Below, piece by piece: positions 36,591-50,900 of a stretch of 64,000 nt of DNA. Below the pieces are notes generated by a model, which had not been told where the DNA came from, did no database searches, and was given only the letters and a program-made list of their open reading frames with translations. Source of the stretch: Sclerodactyla briareus (lineage: Eukaryota; Echinodermata; Holothuroidea; Dendrochirotida; Sclerodactylidae); NCBI GenBank assembly GCA_026419785.1, contig JAODTK010003399.1, forward strand, positions 144,974-208,973, given 5' to 3'. Positions within the stretch are counted from its first letter, which is position 1. The number at the start of each line of letters is the position of its first letter. The position numbers and the translations under genes were made by a program.

Positions 36591-39500
36591 TGTCAAGACA
36601 CTACAACATGTAACAGTCTTATGAATGTCATGTACAGTGTCTGTTAGTTCTAACAGTAATCTCCATAGTGCTTGCCCGTCTTCAGTGGATACATAGATGG
36701 TCTCTTCGACTGAGGATCGACCCGTCAATGTAGTAATTGTTCTTAGGAGTGTTAAGAATGCTTGTCGATAGATTGGAGGCAGGTCTGGCCAAAAGACGTT
36801 GGTTTTCTAACTAATGTCATATCCATGACGATGGCGTTGATGTCATCGAGAACTCCAAATCAGAGATAACACGGGGTATGTTAATCCATTATTCCTTCTC
36901 TCTTTGGATGAGGGATGTTAATTGGTGTCGTGGTTGGTCGTAGCTGCACTCGGGCATGAGGAAGATTTTGCCTGAAACAATTGGCTTAAAAATATACACA
37001 TGTCTTCCACTTTTTGCAAGGATCTCGTTTCATTGCGGCAACCAATGGTGTACTTCTTAGCAGATCACTGACGAGAATCCTCAATGGCTATTAGTGACAC
37101 TCTCTCCTTTTAAATCGACTCAGGTGCACATCTCATAGATGATTTAACAACAGGCTGGGCAGGATCCTGTTCAGCAAAAAATGTCGCGCGGGGACCTGGG
37201 GGTTGGGGGGCCGAAATCTGATGGACAATATATGAATACAGAAATATAATATTGATCCAACCTTCACGCCAGTGCCCCACCTTAATCGAACTCACTCTCG
37301 GACCATGCAATAATGTTTACACTTTTAAAAATCCTCTAAAGAGCAGTATAATCATTTTTAATTAATTTTTGTATGTAAGAAGGCTACGATAATATTGTAC
37401 TATGGTTTCTTATAGCGCTATATGAACATGCTGTATTATTATTATTATTATATTATTATTATTATTATTATTATTTTATTATTATTATTATTATATTATA
37501 TTATTATTATAAAAGTATTATTATTATGTTGTATAATATACAATATATCTATATATAAAGTGTGAAGACACTGCTCATCTAAAATCCGCTTATTGAAAAC
37601 CCTGAATGAGGTTTTACACCTGCTTTCTGATGTTCTCATGAAAACGAACAGGTTGTGTTAATATTCATGAAAAAAATTGGCTTAACTTTTGTGTGGGTAT
37701 GGGTATAGTAAGCAGTCCATGCTGATTCACTCTCCGGGTTGCCCTCTGATCCTTGCGGCAGCACAACATAAGGCCTACAAATTAGAAACGAGGTCAACTG
37801 TGATCGGTTTGAGAGAGCCCTATTTTTGCCAAACTGGTACGGTTACTATTGTGTCGACAATAGGCAACCATTTATTGGTAACCCATACCACTCAGTAGAT
37901 GTCGGTTATTCACATAATTGAGGGCATGTCCATGAGTGCACTGCTAGACGACACCTTTGTTTCCAGTAACACTGGACAAGCATAGATCGTTGCAGAGCAA
38001 TAAGTGCCATCCAACAGCATTTCCACTTTTTCTCGGTCGAAGTATTACACTTGCTTCAGTTTTATTCGGTATTACTACCTAGTTGCCGCCATTTATTTTT
38101 CGTCTCTTTCTAATCGCCGTATTTTACCTTCTTCTGCTAGACATGTTTCCTACTACAAGTAAACGGTTTTATCGCTTTAGGGTAGGGTAATCAAGGTTAT
38201 CTAAAGTCATCAGGTGTCTATACCAGTCGAGTAAGTTACCAATACGCCTCCGTGCTCGTCGGATGCTCACACACCATTCACCATAATACATTTCGTCATT
38301 GATACTAGCGGAAATGCTAAGAAGAATATCACATCTTGTCGTCGCTTGCTTTTCGCAGCGTTCCTCCACCCTGGTCCCTTGTTTTCTATCTCGGTTTTCC
38401 CTGTTGCCATTACTCCCATGTGCCTGTTTCCAAGCGCTAACCGTCTTTGTCATGATCTTCTACCGCGTCACTTGTCGTGACATATTCATTTCCAACACTG
38501 CAGCTCGACATGAAAGCTCAATTGGCTCGCTTCAAAGGACCCGTCCTCTTCTGGGTACTTTTTGGATGTTCCTGATTTCGGGTTTTCACATCATTCGCAC
38601 GTGGGACAAAAGTTTCTGGCGTGATTCTGGAATATCTGTTCTCGGGGATCCTGCTCGGCTTACAAGGAGTGTTCAGTTTTAATATGAAACTGTTGAGTAA
38701 CCCCGCGACGTTCAGAGAAGGTATCGACTGTAAAAGCGTCAATCACTGCGCTCTAAGAAGTCGAAATCCAGAAGTCACCCGTTTCTACTGACATCTCATT
38801 GGCCCAAACCAACAACCACAGAAGCTCGACGCCCGATGACTGAAACTTGGTGCCCCCGAATGATTTGAACCCACCGAGAAACCTCACAAAATGTAAAGAC
38901 ACAGGCGTAGCCATTGACAGTAAGATGGCGTGTCGGAGGAAGCATGATAACTATCCGGTCGAACCAGCGCTTGGGAAACGACCTACTTATAATACCCCTA
39001 TATCATGTCAAATTCTAGTTTAATTACCCATTGTGCTAGCTATATTCAACGCATTTTTTATGCTTTGTCTATCTTTCTCATTGTAATAATAGATAGGACA
39101 AATCAATTTCGTAGTTTCACTATATATCTAATGTTATAGATATAAAAACAGTTGTTGGCGTTATTACCACGAGGGTGTTGGAAGCTTTAACTGGAAGTAC
39201 TCTTTCCTGGTACCCATGAAAGTCGTGTTGCCGAGTGATAAGTGCACCGAAATTGGGGGAGTGCAAAGCGGCGCCGCTACGATTGTGGTTGGGGAATGAG
39301 GGCTTGTGCCCCCAAAGTATACCCTCAATTTTAGCCAGCAAAAGTTTGGCCATAAAATGCATTTAATCAATTCCTATTTTGGTGGGGGTTAGCGTGAGGG
39401 TACATGGACGCTACTAACAAGGGGGATGTGCTATGTATAGCACATAGGACGTCTCATCAACACTCAAAGTTTCCAAAGGGGGAAGACACCCCCTCGTCCC

Positions 39501-42500
39501 CCAAGACCCCTCCCCCATATTCGGCTCCAAGCTCTCGATATGCCCCTCCAGACCAGGAACCCTGCGCACGCGCCCCCCCCTTCTGTAAGTGTGAGAATGC
39601 TCTGCGTGTGGTTGGTGCGTGGTAGAGGTTTGCAGTCTGCAGAGATTGATAAATGTTTCGGAGTTGGGGTATTTGGCTTTTATTTGATCGCTGAACTCAC
39701 TCTCTCGGTAATGGTAAACTTGTGAGTAGAGGACCCTGATGGCTTTGACAAAACAAATTGAGCACTAATTATTTCTCACTTTTAAATGAAAACTTCATAA
39801 TCAGCTTTATGGTGACGCCGGATTCCCCAACAATCTCAAACCGTTTGTGTATACTTTGGAACTCTGGAATTGAGAATCGGTAGGAAGCAGTACAGTGCTT
39901 CAAAAGGGCCTAATTCGAGTCAATGGTCAGGTCTTTCTTGATATACGTAATATTGTAAATGTATCAAACTATCAAGTCTGTTTATAATTCAATTTTGGAT
40001 ACCAACGTATTTCCTTCGCTGAACTATCTTTCCTTTAAAGAGTTCCATTCAGCCTTTATTCATGTTCCTTTTCCATCCACAAAGCTACAAGTACTGCAGT
40101 AATCTATTGCATTGACTGATATATAAAATAAAAAAAAATAAAAACTACGATTGGAGGAAAAAAATCTGTAGAATTAGATAATACGATAGTATTAGGTCAA
40201 AACCCGTAATTTCGTGGAATAAGTCCTCGTTGCGAAACATATGCATTTGTTGCGACCGGCCGTCTTTTTTAGATTCGCGGACTGATCATCATTTTCCCTC
40301 AAGAATAGGAATGATTTGAGTGCTGTAATTTTGACTGAAGTTCTTCTTGTCGATGAACTTGATGAAGTATCGAACGATTGCCATTCATTTTCAATATCAT
40401 TGATGCTTATTTTCACGAATATTTCAAAGACTGAATGGAACCTCAACTGACACCATTCCGTTTTGTTTGTTTGTTTGTTTTTTCTTGCTTTTCTCGCCAT
40501 ATCTGCGCCACGCAAGCGTCAAAGTTCGAGTTTAGCACGTATCTTACCTTTACGGGGAACATGTAGAATCATGGAGTTCCAGGAAATCATTCAAGATCAG
40601 ATATACCAAGCACGAAAAGACTTGAAAGCACGGCATTAAAAGATTGTAAACAATTATGAAGTTGAAAATAAACATGGAGATTGCATTTATGAACAAATTG
40701 AAGGACAGCGTCAGACTTGGAGAGTTGTTATCTATAGGTCCGAACCCTATTTCAATACGCGCCTCCTGTGTAGAGTTATTGGCTCTCAAAGTTTGGTCCT
40801 TTATGAAGAAGAATTGCGGACAAGATCCTTACTGCGCAATAAAACGCATGGAGTCACATGTTGAACAACACTTGAAAAAATACTTATGTTATGCTTTATA
40901 CATTTTTCATTGTGTTGAGTAACTCAACATGTCTCGGGAGTTCTGTTGTATTTTTCCTCACTTTCTCACCAAGTTACCATGAACACGTACCAACCCACTG
41001 CAGCAATCCTCCCGCATAGACTAAATATTCTTCCGAGTGAAATTATTGTGTTAATTTTTGATAGAAAAACAAGAAGATCGAATCGATCTTGCCCATTACA
41101 CAGTACATGCACAAAATTCGAAGGCCTCTAACTGTGTAAAGGAAAGTCGTACAGAGGTCGGGCTGTCGGGTTTGGAAAGACTTTCAAGGCAATTAAACGT
41201 CGAGTCCCGACCCCACCCCCTTCCTGAAAAAAATGCTACTCATGCTGTATACATGCTGTAGAAATAGCTACAGCCGCCACCTTATATAAAACCTCCAGTA
41301 TAATGGAATTCGACCCGGAACTTTGTTTGCAAAGCGTCAATGATGCCACTTTGCCATTATATTGCCTAACGAAATACAGGAGACCTGTCCGTTATGATGA
41401 GTCACCTGTATTCAGGAGGTATCAAGTTTGTTTATGAGGGCCGCCATCTTGACTCTTTCACAAGCTTTCTACTAGAACGCGATTCTCCAGTGGGAAAGTC
41501 GTGATCGACGTCGGGTACTACGATGTTGAATATGAAACGCAAATTCAATATTTAGACAATGCAAATATTTACCTATGTGCAACATGGGCATGAATATAGG
41601 TGTATAGGTATGACACAGAGTTATCTCCGTTTTTCGTGCAAGTAGCTCAGGGTCGTTTAGGGTCGCAAGACAAAGTGTGAAGAAGCTGGCCCACGGCGAT
41701 ATTTGGAGAACGCAATAATTTATCAAGCTTATGAAATGAAAAAGACCACACCTTTGATTTAGGAGTCTGGTGCAGATAAGGGAAGGTTGAGACAGGTCAA
41801 ATTCTGGATAAATCTCGTTCAAATTGCTCAAGACGAAAGTACTTTGCGTTGTTCTTGGACCCGTTTAGAGTCAACAGGTCAAGAGAGGTCAAATTCGGGG
41901 AAAGGTTCCTATCAGGATATCCAAAGAACACAACAGCTATCAAGTTTAATATAATCCTCCCTTTTGAGAATTCAGCAACTTCCAACAGTGTGTTGAACAC
42001 CAACTGACAATGCTAATATCGTGCGAACGCAACGCACAAATTCATGATTCAAAGATAGCAGAACGAATCACTGCAGTCCATAATCTGGCACGACAACTCA
42101 CTGCCAGAGCCAAGTCCCGAGCCCAGACTCCGGGATGCAGGTCACACCATCGAACCGCACCTCGGTAAAGGTTCATAAATCCGGCATCCTGGCTATAGAT
42201 ATGAAGAGAGGTCCAACTCTTTGAACAAACAAAGTTACAGGAATAACAGAAGATTGCAATATTTTATTCAACGGCATTCAATAATAGAATAATTTGTCAG
42301 TGGCGCTTTACAAGAAACAAATAACCACTCAAACGTCAAAGGTTTCCTTGAACAATAAGGTCAGGTATATAGTAAGATAGTTGCATTTGTTACAAGCAAA
42401 ATGGATAGGAAATTCATTTCAAATGCCAGTTAAATGTCGATCAAAATGTTACAAATCTTTGGTTCGTTTCAAATATGATAAGGAACCCCTACGCAACATT

Positions 42501-42545
42501 CGTTCTTTTCATTAGGATGGGAATGACGGAGCAGACGCGGAACGT
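36591..42545. other. Long stretch without a recognised gene
   Basis: A (TTA)n tract at about 37430-37520 follows TATAGCGCTATATGAACATG, resembling the microsatellite tail of an old L2-type LINE. 39180-39600 is GC-rich with ACCCCCTCG-like runs. 41640-41940 has repeated GACAGGTCAAATTC / GAGAGGTCAAATTC phrases. Open frames here are short and not supported by splice or domain evidence. Confidence 0.4.
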
Positions 42546-43897
42546 GTACAGTAGTTATGTCAGTTGTATGCTGAAGATGGTCCAGGTTCACTCTGTACAG
42601 TAGTATGTCAGTTGTATGTTGAAGATGGTCCAGGATCACTCTGTAGAGTAGTTATGTCAGTTGTATGCTGAAGATGGTCCAGGTTCACTCTGTACAGTAG
42701 TTAGTCAGTTGTATGCTGAAGATGGTCCAGGTTTACTCTGTACAGTAGTTATGTCAGTTCTATGCTGAAGATGGTCCAGGTTCACTCTGTTCAGTAGTTA
42801 TGTCAGTTGTATGTTGAAGATGGTCCAGGTTTACTCTGTACAGTAGTTATGTCAGTTGTATGCTGATGATGTTCCAGGTTCACTCTGTACAGTAGTTATG
42901 TCAGTTGTATGCTGAAGATGGTCCATTTCCACTTTGTACAGTAGTTATGTCAGTCGTATGCTGAAGATGGTCCAGGTTCACTATGTACAGTAGTTATGTC
43001 AGTTGTATGTTGAAGATGGTCCAGGTTCACTCTGTACAGTAGTCATGTCAGTGTATGCTGAAGTTGGTCCAAGTTCACTCTGTACAGTAGTCATGTCAGT
43101 TGTAATGCTGAAGATGGTCCGGTTCACTCTGTACAGTAGTCATGTCAGTTGTATGCTGAAGTTGGTCCAGGTTCACTCTGTACAGTAGTCATGTCAGTTG
43201 TATGCTGAAGTTGGTCCAGGTTCACTCTGTACAGTAGTCATGTCGGTTGTATGCTGAAGTTGGTCCAGGTTCACTCTGTACAGTAGTCATGTCAGTTGTA
43301 TGCTGAAGATGGTCCATGTTCACTCTGTACAGTAGTCATGTCGGTTGTATGCTGACGATGGTCCAGGTTTACTATGTACAGTAGTTATGTCAGTTCTATG
43401 CTGAAGATGGTCCATGTTCACTCTGTACAGTAGTCCATGTCAGTTGTATGCTGAAGATGGTCCAGGTTCACTATGTACAGTAGTTATGTCAGTTTATGCT
43501 GAAGATGTCCATGTTCACTCTGTACAGTAGTCATGTCGGTTGTATGCTGAAGATGGCCCAGGCTCACTCTGTTCAGTAGTTATGTCAGTTGTATGCTGAA
43601 GATTGGTCCAGGTTCACTCTGTACGTAGTTATGTCAGTTGTATGCTGAAGATGGTCCAGGTTCATCTGTACAGTAGTTAGTCAGTTGTATGCTGAAGTGG
43701 TCCAGGTTCACTCTGTACAGTAGTTATGTCAGTGTATGCTGAAGTTGGTCCAGGTTCACTCTGTACAGTACTTATGTCAGTTGTATGCTGAAGTTGGTCC
43801 AGGTTCACTCTGTACAGTAGTTATGTCAGTGTATGCTGAAGTTGGTCCAGTTCACTCTGTACAGTACTTATGTCAGTTGTATTCTGAAGATGGTCCA
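42546..43897. repeat. 49-bp minisatellite, about 27 units
   Basis: The unit consists of TCAGTTGTATGCTGAAGATG, GTCCAGGTTCACTCTGTACA and GTAGTTATG. Variant sites AAGATGG/AAGTTGG and AGTTATG/AGTCATG are not random: the AGTCATG variant is concentrated between about 43035 and 43540. Unit length is not a multiple of three and there is no conserved reading frame, so it is not a protein repeat. Confidence 0.97.
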
Positions 43898-45949
43898 TGT
43901 GCAATGATCGAAAATATATGTACAATTTTTTTTCTCGAAATTTACATCACTTTTTCGAGTGATCAATGCTTTTCTATGATTTTCCCCTGATTGGCGGCCA
44001 TTTTGAACACCATTTTGGAAAAATTAGGTTCCCCATCCTGTACCGGCGGCATCTATTTTTCGGTACACTTAGACACCATTACCTACACAACAGACAAATC
44101 AGTTGAAAATAGATTTTTTACAAATTTTTCACAGATGGACCATAATTTTGGATTACTAGTAGGCAACTGCATGTAAATTTCAAATTCGACTGGGCAATGA
44201 TCCTTCATAGCCAACCTATAAAGTGCGGTTATAATTTTGTTGACAATGACATCGAGAGATCCCCAGCAGCCTTCCTGCTTTAAAGACTCAGTTTTATGTT
44301 TTAAATTCCGTGGAATAGCCTGTATTCCATTTCCGCGGACGTGAGCAAGAGGAACGTCCCTCCTGCCCTCGAAAACCATGTGTCTTAAATTAGATTTGTG
44401 GTTCTGATTCTGCAGTCAGTATCGGACTACCAGTTTGATATAGATCTGGCTAATTTGCTGTTGTTTTTTATCCCAAGAAAGTCAGTAATTGTGTCAATTA
44501 AATGTGCATCGAATGCACTGAAAAGTGTACAAATTTTTCGTGCTTCGCGCGTGGTACTATGGGGAATTAGTCCGGTTGCTCTCCGCAAACTCTATGGGAG
44601 ATTTTGCCTCATTGGCCCCTAGCTTATACATATTTTTGAAGTGAAATTATACAACAACATTATCAGATTATCGAACTTGAAAACTATACAATCGAGCCCC
44701 TCTTCGATTATTGAACTCTTAGCCTCGATCCGTTTCTTACCCCTCGACCACGCGCGATTTCGAACTGCAGTAGCCTAGGCCATCAGACTGCTTAGTTTTC
44801 AACTCAAGTGTCTCCAGGAACTGCTACTCGGAAGTTCCCAGCTCTCTTGGGCATGACGTCATATCATGGAAGGGACAGTAGAGCTAGAGCTAGCTAAGTG
44901 CCCCAAATTCTTGCATATGAAGCAAATTGTTTAACATTCTAGCCCAAAAGTTCAAGTCGGGCGGACCGAGATCCAACAAAATGTCAAAATTTTCCTCCGA
45001 TTACAAAATTTGTGATAATAAAATGCCCAGGTTCAAAGCTTGGGACATGCAGCCTAAAACGCATTCTAGGCCATCTGGGGGAATTGCATAACTGAAACAT
45101 TTCTGGTACGTACTCTCCGCGCCAACCTATAGTTGCCCTCTGCCCACCCCCGACAAATGTCTGTTCCCCGTTGTTTCCCCAGAATGAAAAGTCTGGTGAC
45201 GCCACTAATCAGAACAATATTTCGATGTGTCGAAACTGAACGAAACATATTACTATGCAAGAAAAATAAATACGGAGCACTGCCCAAATATATGATAATT
45301 ATTTGATAACGCAATGAACGTAATTGACTTTTTTTTCTTTAAAGAAACTCATTAACCCCCAGAATCCTGTGTCTAAATCGGAATTTAACAATATCGAATA
45401 TTCTTGCTCCGCACCCTGCACATGGTGCAATTTAATATATTATTTGTCTCATATTGTAAACTTCCAGACGCTGAATCGTGATATTTGTGCAACTGCACAG
45501 GGAGTCGGAACCGCCCTCCTTTGCAATATATAGTAGTATGAATGAATTCTTACGATGTTCCAGTGGAGGTGATTGTTAATAGGTTTGAAAGTATTATCAT
45601 CGGGAATATAACAAATTGTAACCACATGTTTCCAAGAGAATGGGCATTGCTAAACTACATTTCAAGTATTTTTTCTTTCCTTCCCAAAAACTGCTTCCTA
45701 TTTATCACATTATGGCAGCCACACTCCCAGACTTCCGAATTTCAGCTGATCCGAGTGCTCCGAAGAGGCACAATCAGCTATGTCATCGCTCTCGACGTCA
45801 CAAGCAATTTGAATGTACACACACGACCTATTGATAGAATCGAAGGAAGGAAAGGCAGGCGGGTGGCATATTGCAGGATTGTTTAAACCGGGGAACGCGG
45901 GTCACTATCTAAGCGTACCAGAAAAATAGGTTTCTACACCTCCCAGTTT
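43898..45949. other. No supported gene
   Basis: A 98-codon minus-strand frame (44379-44083) has ordinary composition but no recognised domain and no splice or duplicate support. 45000-45200 resembles mobile DNA (GGTGACGCCACTAATC). Nothing else identified. Confidence 0.35.
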
Positions 45950-46440
45950 ATAATAATAATAATAATAATAATAATAATCAGGGTTTTTTTTAACATTAAA
46001 ACTTTCCATCTACAAGGAAGCTCATTCCACTCGCGTGGACCTTCAATCGAGAAGGCCCGATCGCCGAACATCACACTGTTGGTCTTTGGTACCACAAAAG
46101 ATTTTACCCGAGAGAAGGAATCAACCGATTGTTGGGCGCTCGACTATTCACACATTTGAAGAGAGAAGGACAGAGCAATCGGAACAGAATTCTTAACCTG
46201 ATCGGGAGCCGAACATAACTGCTCGTAAGCTTCGGCCTCTTCACAATTAGCTTGGGAGCAGCGTTCTGTACCTTCTGGGGGTTATCTGGTGATAGCCGGT
46301 AACCCTAAAACAAACTACAACCTAAACGAACTGAGACATCACCAAGAAGTGTGCAACCTTGTAATAGTTTGTTCAACACAATATGATTCCTACGTGCCAT
46401 AGTTTTTTTGTTTAACACAATATAACGACTACGTGCTAAT
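45950..46440 (-). mobile_element. L2/CR1-like LINE 3' end with (ATT)n tail
   Basis: Minus-strand frames read RLRILFRLLC-like (from LRLPIRLRILFRLLC in shifted frames), FKCVNSRAPN, YQRPTV and MFGDRAFSIEGPREWNELPC. This matches the conserved C-terminal block LHWLP...RI.FK....YK......P and RSFS...P..WN.LP of L2/CR1 elements. The element ends at an (AAT)n run (+ strand 45950-45978), its microsatellite tail. Frameshifted and inactive. Confidence 0.75.
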
Positions 46441-47642
46441 AGTTTTACCCCCATACACTGTATAAACATTATTTTAATGACGCTGAGTTCTTTGAAGGCC
46501 GGACCACACGATGTCACGCGGTATTATTTTGCTGAACATGACCTATGCGGTTCTTGACTACTAGTCCGTCTTTGAAATACAATATCGCCGCGGCGACTGG
46601 AGCCAAATGTACAGGATTACGGGGATAATATAGTGATCAGACAGGATTTGTTCTAGGAGCTATCTGTACTGATGCACTGGGATCGAAGGGGTTCCAGTGT
46701 CGTCATGAATCAGTACCCATCCGACGGACAGCATCGTGAACGCGTTTGCCTCTGTACGTCCGTAGCGAACACGAATTACAGTATATACACATGAGTCCAT
46801 TACCAGGTCACCAGCAGTTGCTTGTCAGTGTTCTCTCTCTCATTAACTGCCGACGCCCAAAGTTGGCATATATCACGACTTGTCCAACCTCAAACTTCGT
46901 AGTTTACAGTCGGACTGCGATGCTCCGACACAAGTGATGTTTTCTCTCAGTCTTATTTTCGTGCTGCCTCGTACCGGCTATATCAGGTATTTTCAATTCA
47001 CTTCTTACGTTTTCTCAATATTATATGAATTTAAAACAACTGTGGCACCGACGACCCGTCTCAGGATAATCGTTTTTTCCTTTCTCACTGGCCGGGGGAA
47101 CGGCTCGGGGCGGCCAAACAGCCAGCGGGTGTCTGGTATGCATGCTCCTCAACCCGTATGTCAAGTGTTGTAAGAAGAGGACATGTCACGCCAACTCGGA
47201 GGAAACATATGCTACATGCCGGTAACACGTATGTATATGTGGTTATGGTATTAGATGTTATCAACCGACCAATCAAAACTATATGAGCCACGAGAATTAG
47301 GCTATTTAGTTGCGTTTATTATTCACAAAATCGCAATATTATTTTGTTAGGAAGCAATTCTTCCCAAAGTCTCAGAATATGGGTTGATATCGGGCACACG
47401 ACGAAATGTTCAACAGCATAATAACGCTGATGCAGGACATTCCCGATTGAGGGATTTTAATTGCAGCTTACTTACAGGAGTTGATTTTTTTTTTATGGTA
47501 TACTTGCTGAACATAGTGTCGAACTATTCAAGGCCCAGCAAGGATCAGATCTTGAGCCTGCATTTAGTGTCAGGCTTTGAATCCCTCACAGGTCCACTGA
47601 ATAAGGCAATGCCTCTTTGGCGGTACCTTAATGCGGGGGTAT
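46441..47642. other. No feature recognised
   Basis: Short unsupported open frames only. Confidence 0.35.
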
Positions 47643-47957
47643 TTTGATGCACATTTTTCGCCATGAAAATATCTTTCCACACCCTTGAAGATGCATGCGT
47701 ACTACTACGTAATCACACCGCAGACGGCCAACTTGCATACCCCTCATTGTCCCCTGCTCCAATCCCTTGTGCTGAGCGTTTAGCGAGAAGGCAACAGTTA
47801 TCATCCTTTGGTAGACCGGGATATCGAGCCCCGTCTCCCGGGTCGAAGGCCGACGCCCTAACAACTGTGCCAACCACTCGATTAAATGCCATTTGATGCA
47901 CATTTTTCGCCATGAAAATATCTTTCCACACCCTTGAAGATGCATGCGTACTACTAC
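47643..47957 (-). mobile_element. tRNA-derived SINE between perfect 66-bp direct repeats
   Basis: 47643-47708 and 47892-47957 are identical for 66 bases (starting TTTGATGCACATTTTTCGCC, ending GTACTACTAC). Between them, on the minus strand from about 47885, is TGGTTGGCACAGTTGTTAGG (A box), then GGGGCTCGATATCCCGGTC (B box), a tRNA-like SINE head. A 66-base target duplication is far longer than LINE machinery makes (commonly under 20), so the repeats need another explanation. Confidence 0.8.
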
Positions 47958-50900
47958 CGAAACGTATTCTCTGCTTGGCTGGTGGTTATTGTAAATCGTA
48001 TCAATTTGCCATTCTTTTGTTTAGGCGGGATTAAGGATTGGGGATTATTGGTTATTGAAGCCATCTACGCATTTTTTCTCTGACATGCCATTCACCCGAA
48101 AGTTCAACCCTATTCCTCTCCTCAAGTTTCAAATCCCCGAAACTCTCCGGACAGTCGGTCTCCCCCCCCCCCCCCCCCGCTGGCTATTTGAATCTAAAAA
48201 TAAGAAACAACCGATTATTTTGTTTTTTAAATCGATCAATGGCAGAATATGATAATACGATATCCAGTTTACCTGCCTGTATAATTCCCAAACACAGTTA
48301 CCATTACCCACCATAGATTATCACATATTCAAGATATACGATCGTAATCTTTATTCGCTCTTCCATCTAAGAACGTTGATGGCAGAATAACAAGCCTCGA
48401 TATAATACAATGTCAGCAGAACAGGTCTTGGGGAATTCGGACATATGGCTGTCCGGGGTTTGGCGTTTGAACATTTCACTTCTAGCTTGTCTATATAGTA
48501 AATATTAATTGGGTTATCAGTCACTGGCACCATAGGGGCCAACTGCCAATAAAACCCTTTTGCCAATTGTGGTGAATGACTAGTCTTTCAATTGCTTGAC
48601 GTGGAGGAGCTCCGAGCAGGTTTCATCACCAGGGCGCATGCCAGTCACTGGGGGGTAGCGTTGTTATCCCCCCTCCCGACTTTTTTGAGAATCTTCCATA
48701 CATCATGTGTTTTCCCTCACACAAACCGTTTCTCGTGACCAGTGCCTGACCCCCCCCCCCCCCTCCCCCTCCGCCCTCCCCCTCCCTCCCCCTCCCCCAC
48801 TTTAACCGTGATTTGCGCCCTTGTCATACATCTACTCGTAGCTTCTCCTCTCTTAAATATTATGACCAAGGACAACCTACCCTACGCCCAGTCGTGCATT
48901 TATCCAGATCGAACGGATATAAGCATCAAGTAAGCGGATCCTAGACTCTGACCGCTGACAATGAGCCAATTGCGCGTACGGATTCAAATGGGTTTTGTTT
49001 CGGCGCTAATGTGTCTCCAGCTTTGTATTATTGAGCATCCAACACATAAACACACGGCTTCCACAGTCTCAGCTTCCTCCCTCTTGGGACAAGTATTCTT
49101 TAGAGTCTTCAGTACTGTATTCAACTACCTCTGTTCTCGGTTAAGTCAATTGGTTTTGGATCCGTTGTGTGTTATAATTTGTAATTAAATTTTCTCGAAC
49201 CAACCGAATCGTCCAAATGACCTTACTCATCCCTGGTACGCCTTATATCCAATCCTGCAATTATAGGTATAGAATATTAGTCCAAATTCCGAAACCTTGA
49301 AACACCTAGTCATGCAAACCAGTGACGGGACCGTGGGCCTTGGTAACAATACGATGATCAACAGGAATCAACGGAACTAGTCAGTGGTTCGTCATGGTTA
49401 GTCAATCATCTGTGAAAGGAGAAGCAACTTGACAAAACTATCGCCCAGAATGACATTTTGCTCCAATCTTTTAAAACATATCCCATAGGTTCCAATGCTA
49501 TACAACACACCGAACCTCTATTTATGCTACAAAATTGTAGAAATGGACCTCTTCTCGTGCGCCACCGTGCTGAGTCAAGCAATGATAACAGTGATACAAT
49601 TCGAATTCGACACTGGCTTTGATGAATTTTCGCTAGTTTTTCATATAAGGGAAGTTGATGACACTCCTAACTCTCTCCAAACGCTCAAGCCTACTTTTTA
49701 ACCGTCTCTTCCTTCGTGTAACATTTGCTTTCTAAACCACAAAACCATGGTCACGAACGTCAGTTTATGTTGAAACAAGTTCTCCTACTCCTATATAGGA
49801 GCGGAAAAGAATCACAGTCTTTGTTTATGTGACATCATTCAACAACATTTTTCTTCCCCTCGATCAAGGGTGGCGCCTGGGATCAGGACCATTCCCCCCC
49901 CCCCTCACCAGTCCCCCGTCGGGGAATTTTTTCCCATTTCGTCGGTGATCCTGACGGTACGCTAAAATTAACCACCCCAACGAGCCTTTTTCCCCCGACA
50001 GTATAAATTTTCCCAATCACATTTATAAAAAAAATCTATATTATAAGCTAAAAAATTTCGACGCGCTTCGCGGCGTCATATAAAAAAAAAAAAAAAAAAG
50101 TTTGTCTTATTTGCAGTGTTCCTCGCTCTAGTTGAAAGATCGCGTATCCATATTCTACTCCTACACATATACATCACATGGTATAGGCAATACCAGTCGT
50201 TGAATATCGTCGATATGTCCACTTGCAGAGAATAATGTTTCAATTAGGTGTGAGAAGGTGGTGTGCTGCCGTCTACCACTCTTTTTCCCTTTGTGTTAAT
50301 TAATATGCTCTCACGACGAAAATACATTCAGTTCTCAGATGGTCAATTTTCCTCTCGGTACTTTACTGAGAGTGCCTGAGTCGAGTGGAATGCCACTGAG
50401 AGACTGAGTAAACATATGCCTTCCACATTGTGTTTTATTAATTCATTTTTTTCTCCGAGAAAAAAGTTACAAAAAATTGAAAACATCCAACAAATGCAGT
50501 GTTGACCGGACAAGAGGCGCTAGGGTGAGGCTGTCGGGGTACCTGGACCCCCCCCACCCCCCGTTGAGGAAATCCTGGCGCCACACAGCCCTCGATCGTT
50601 CTAAGAATAAATGAGAATTCCCAGTCCAAGTCTGAGTCCCAGTCTGCCGTAGTTTCTCTCGACAATATCATTTCCCTCATCAACATTCCAAGTATGAACG
50701 AAGGTACCAGACTAGGAAAGTATCTACTTATTTCTGGTTCCTCTACTTCCTCTATTTGCTTTTTGAAGATGACATTCACGGTTTAGTATCACGGTTACGA
50801 TCATTCACACTGTTTCTGTTAACAAAATATTACGAGGAGAGTAGAAAATAAACTTGAAAGCTCTTGAGATAGCCATACCATGTTTGTGTTTCCATTGCCA

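Noticed and set aside
38299..38682. Frame with LLGTFWMFLISGFHI, superficially like TM6 of an adhesion GPCR
   Set aside because: The conserved G-TW-FG pattern and following TM7 motifs are absent, and no matching splice phase was seen.
42546..43897. Possible CRISPR-like direct repeats
   Set aside because: Contiguous 49-bp units without unique spacers in a eukaryotic context; an ordinary minisatellite.
44083..44379. 98-codon minus-strand open frame
   Set aside because: No recognised domain, no partner exon and no duplicate to test conservation. Length is within chance for this base composition.
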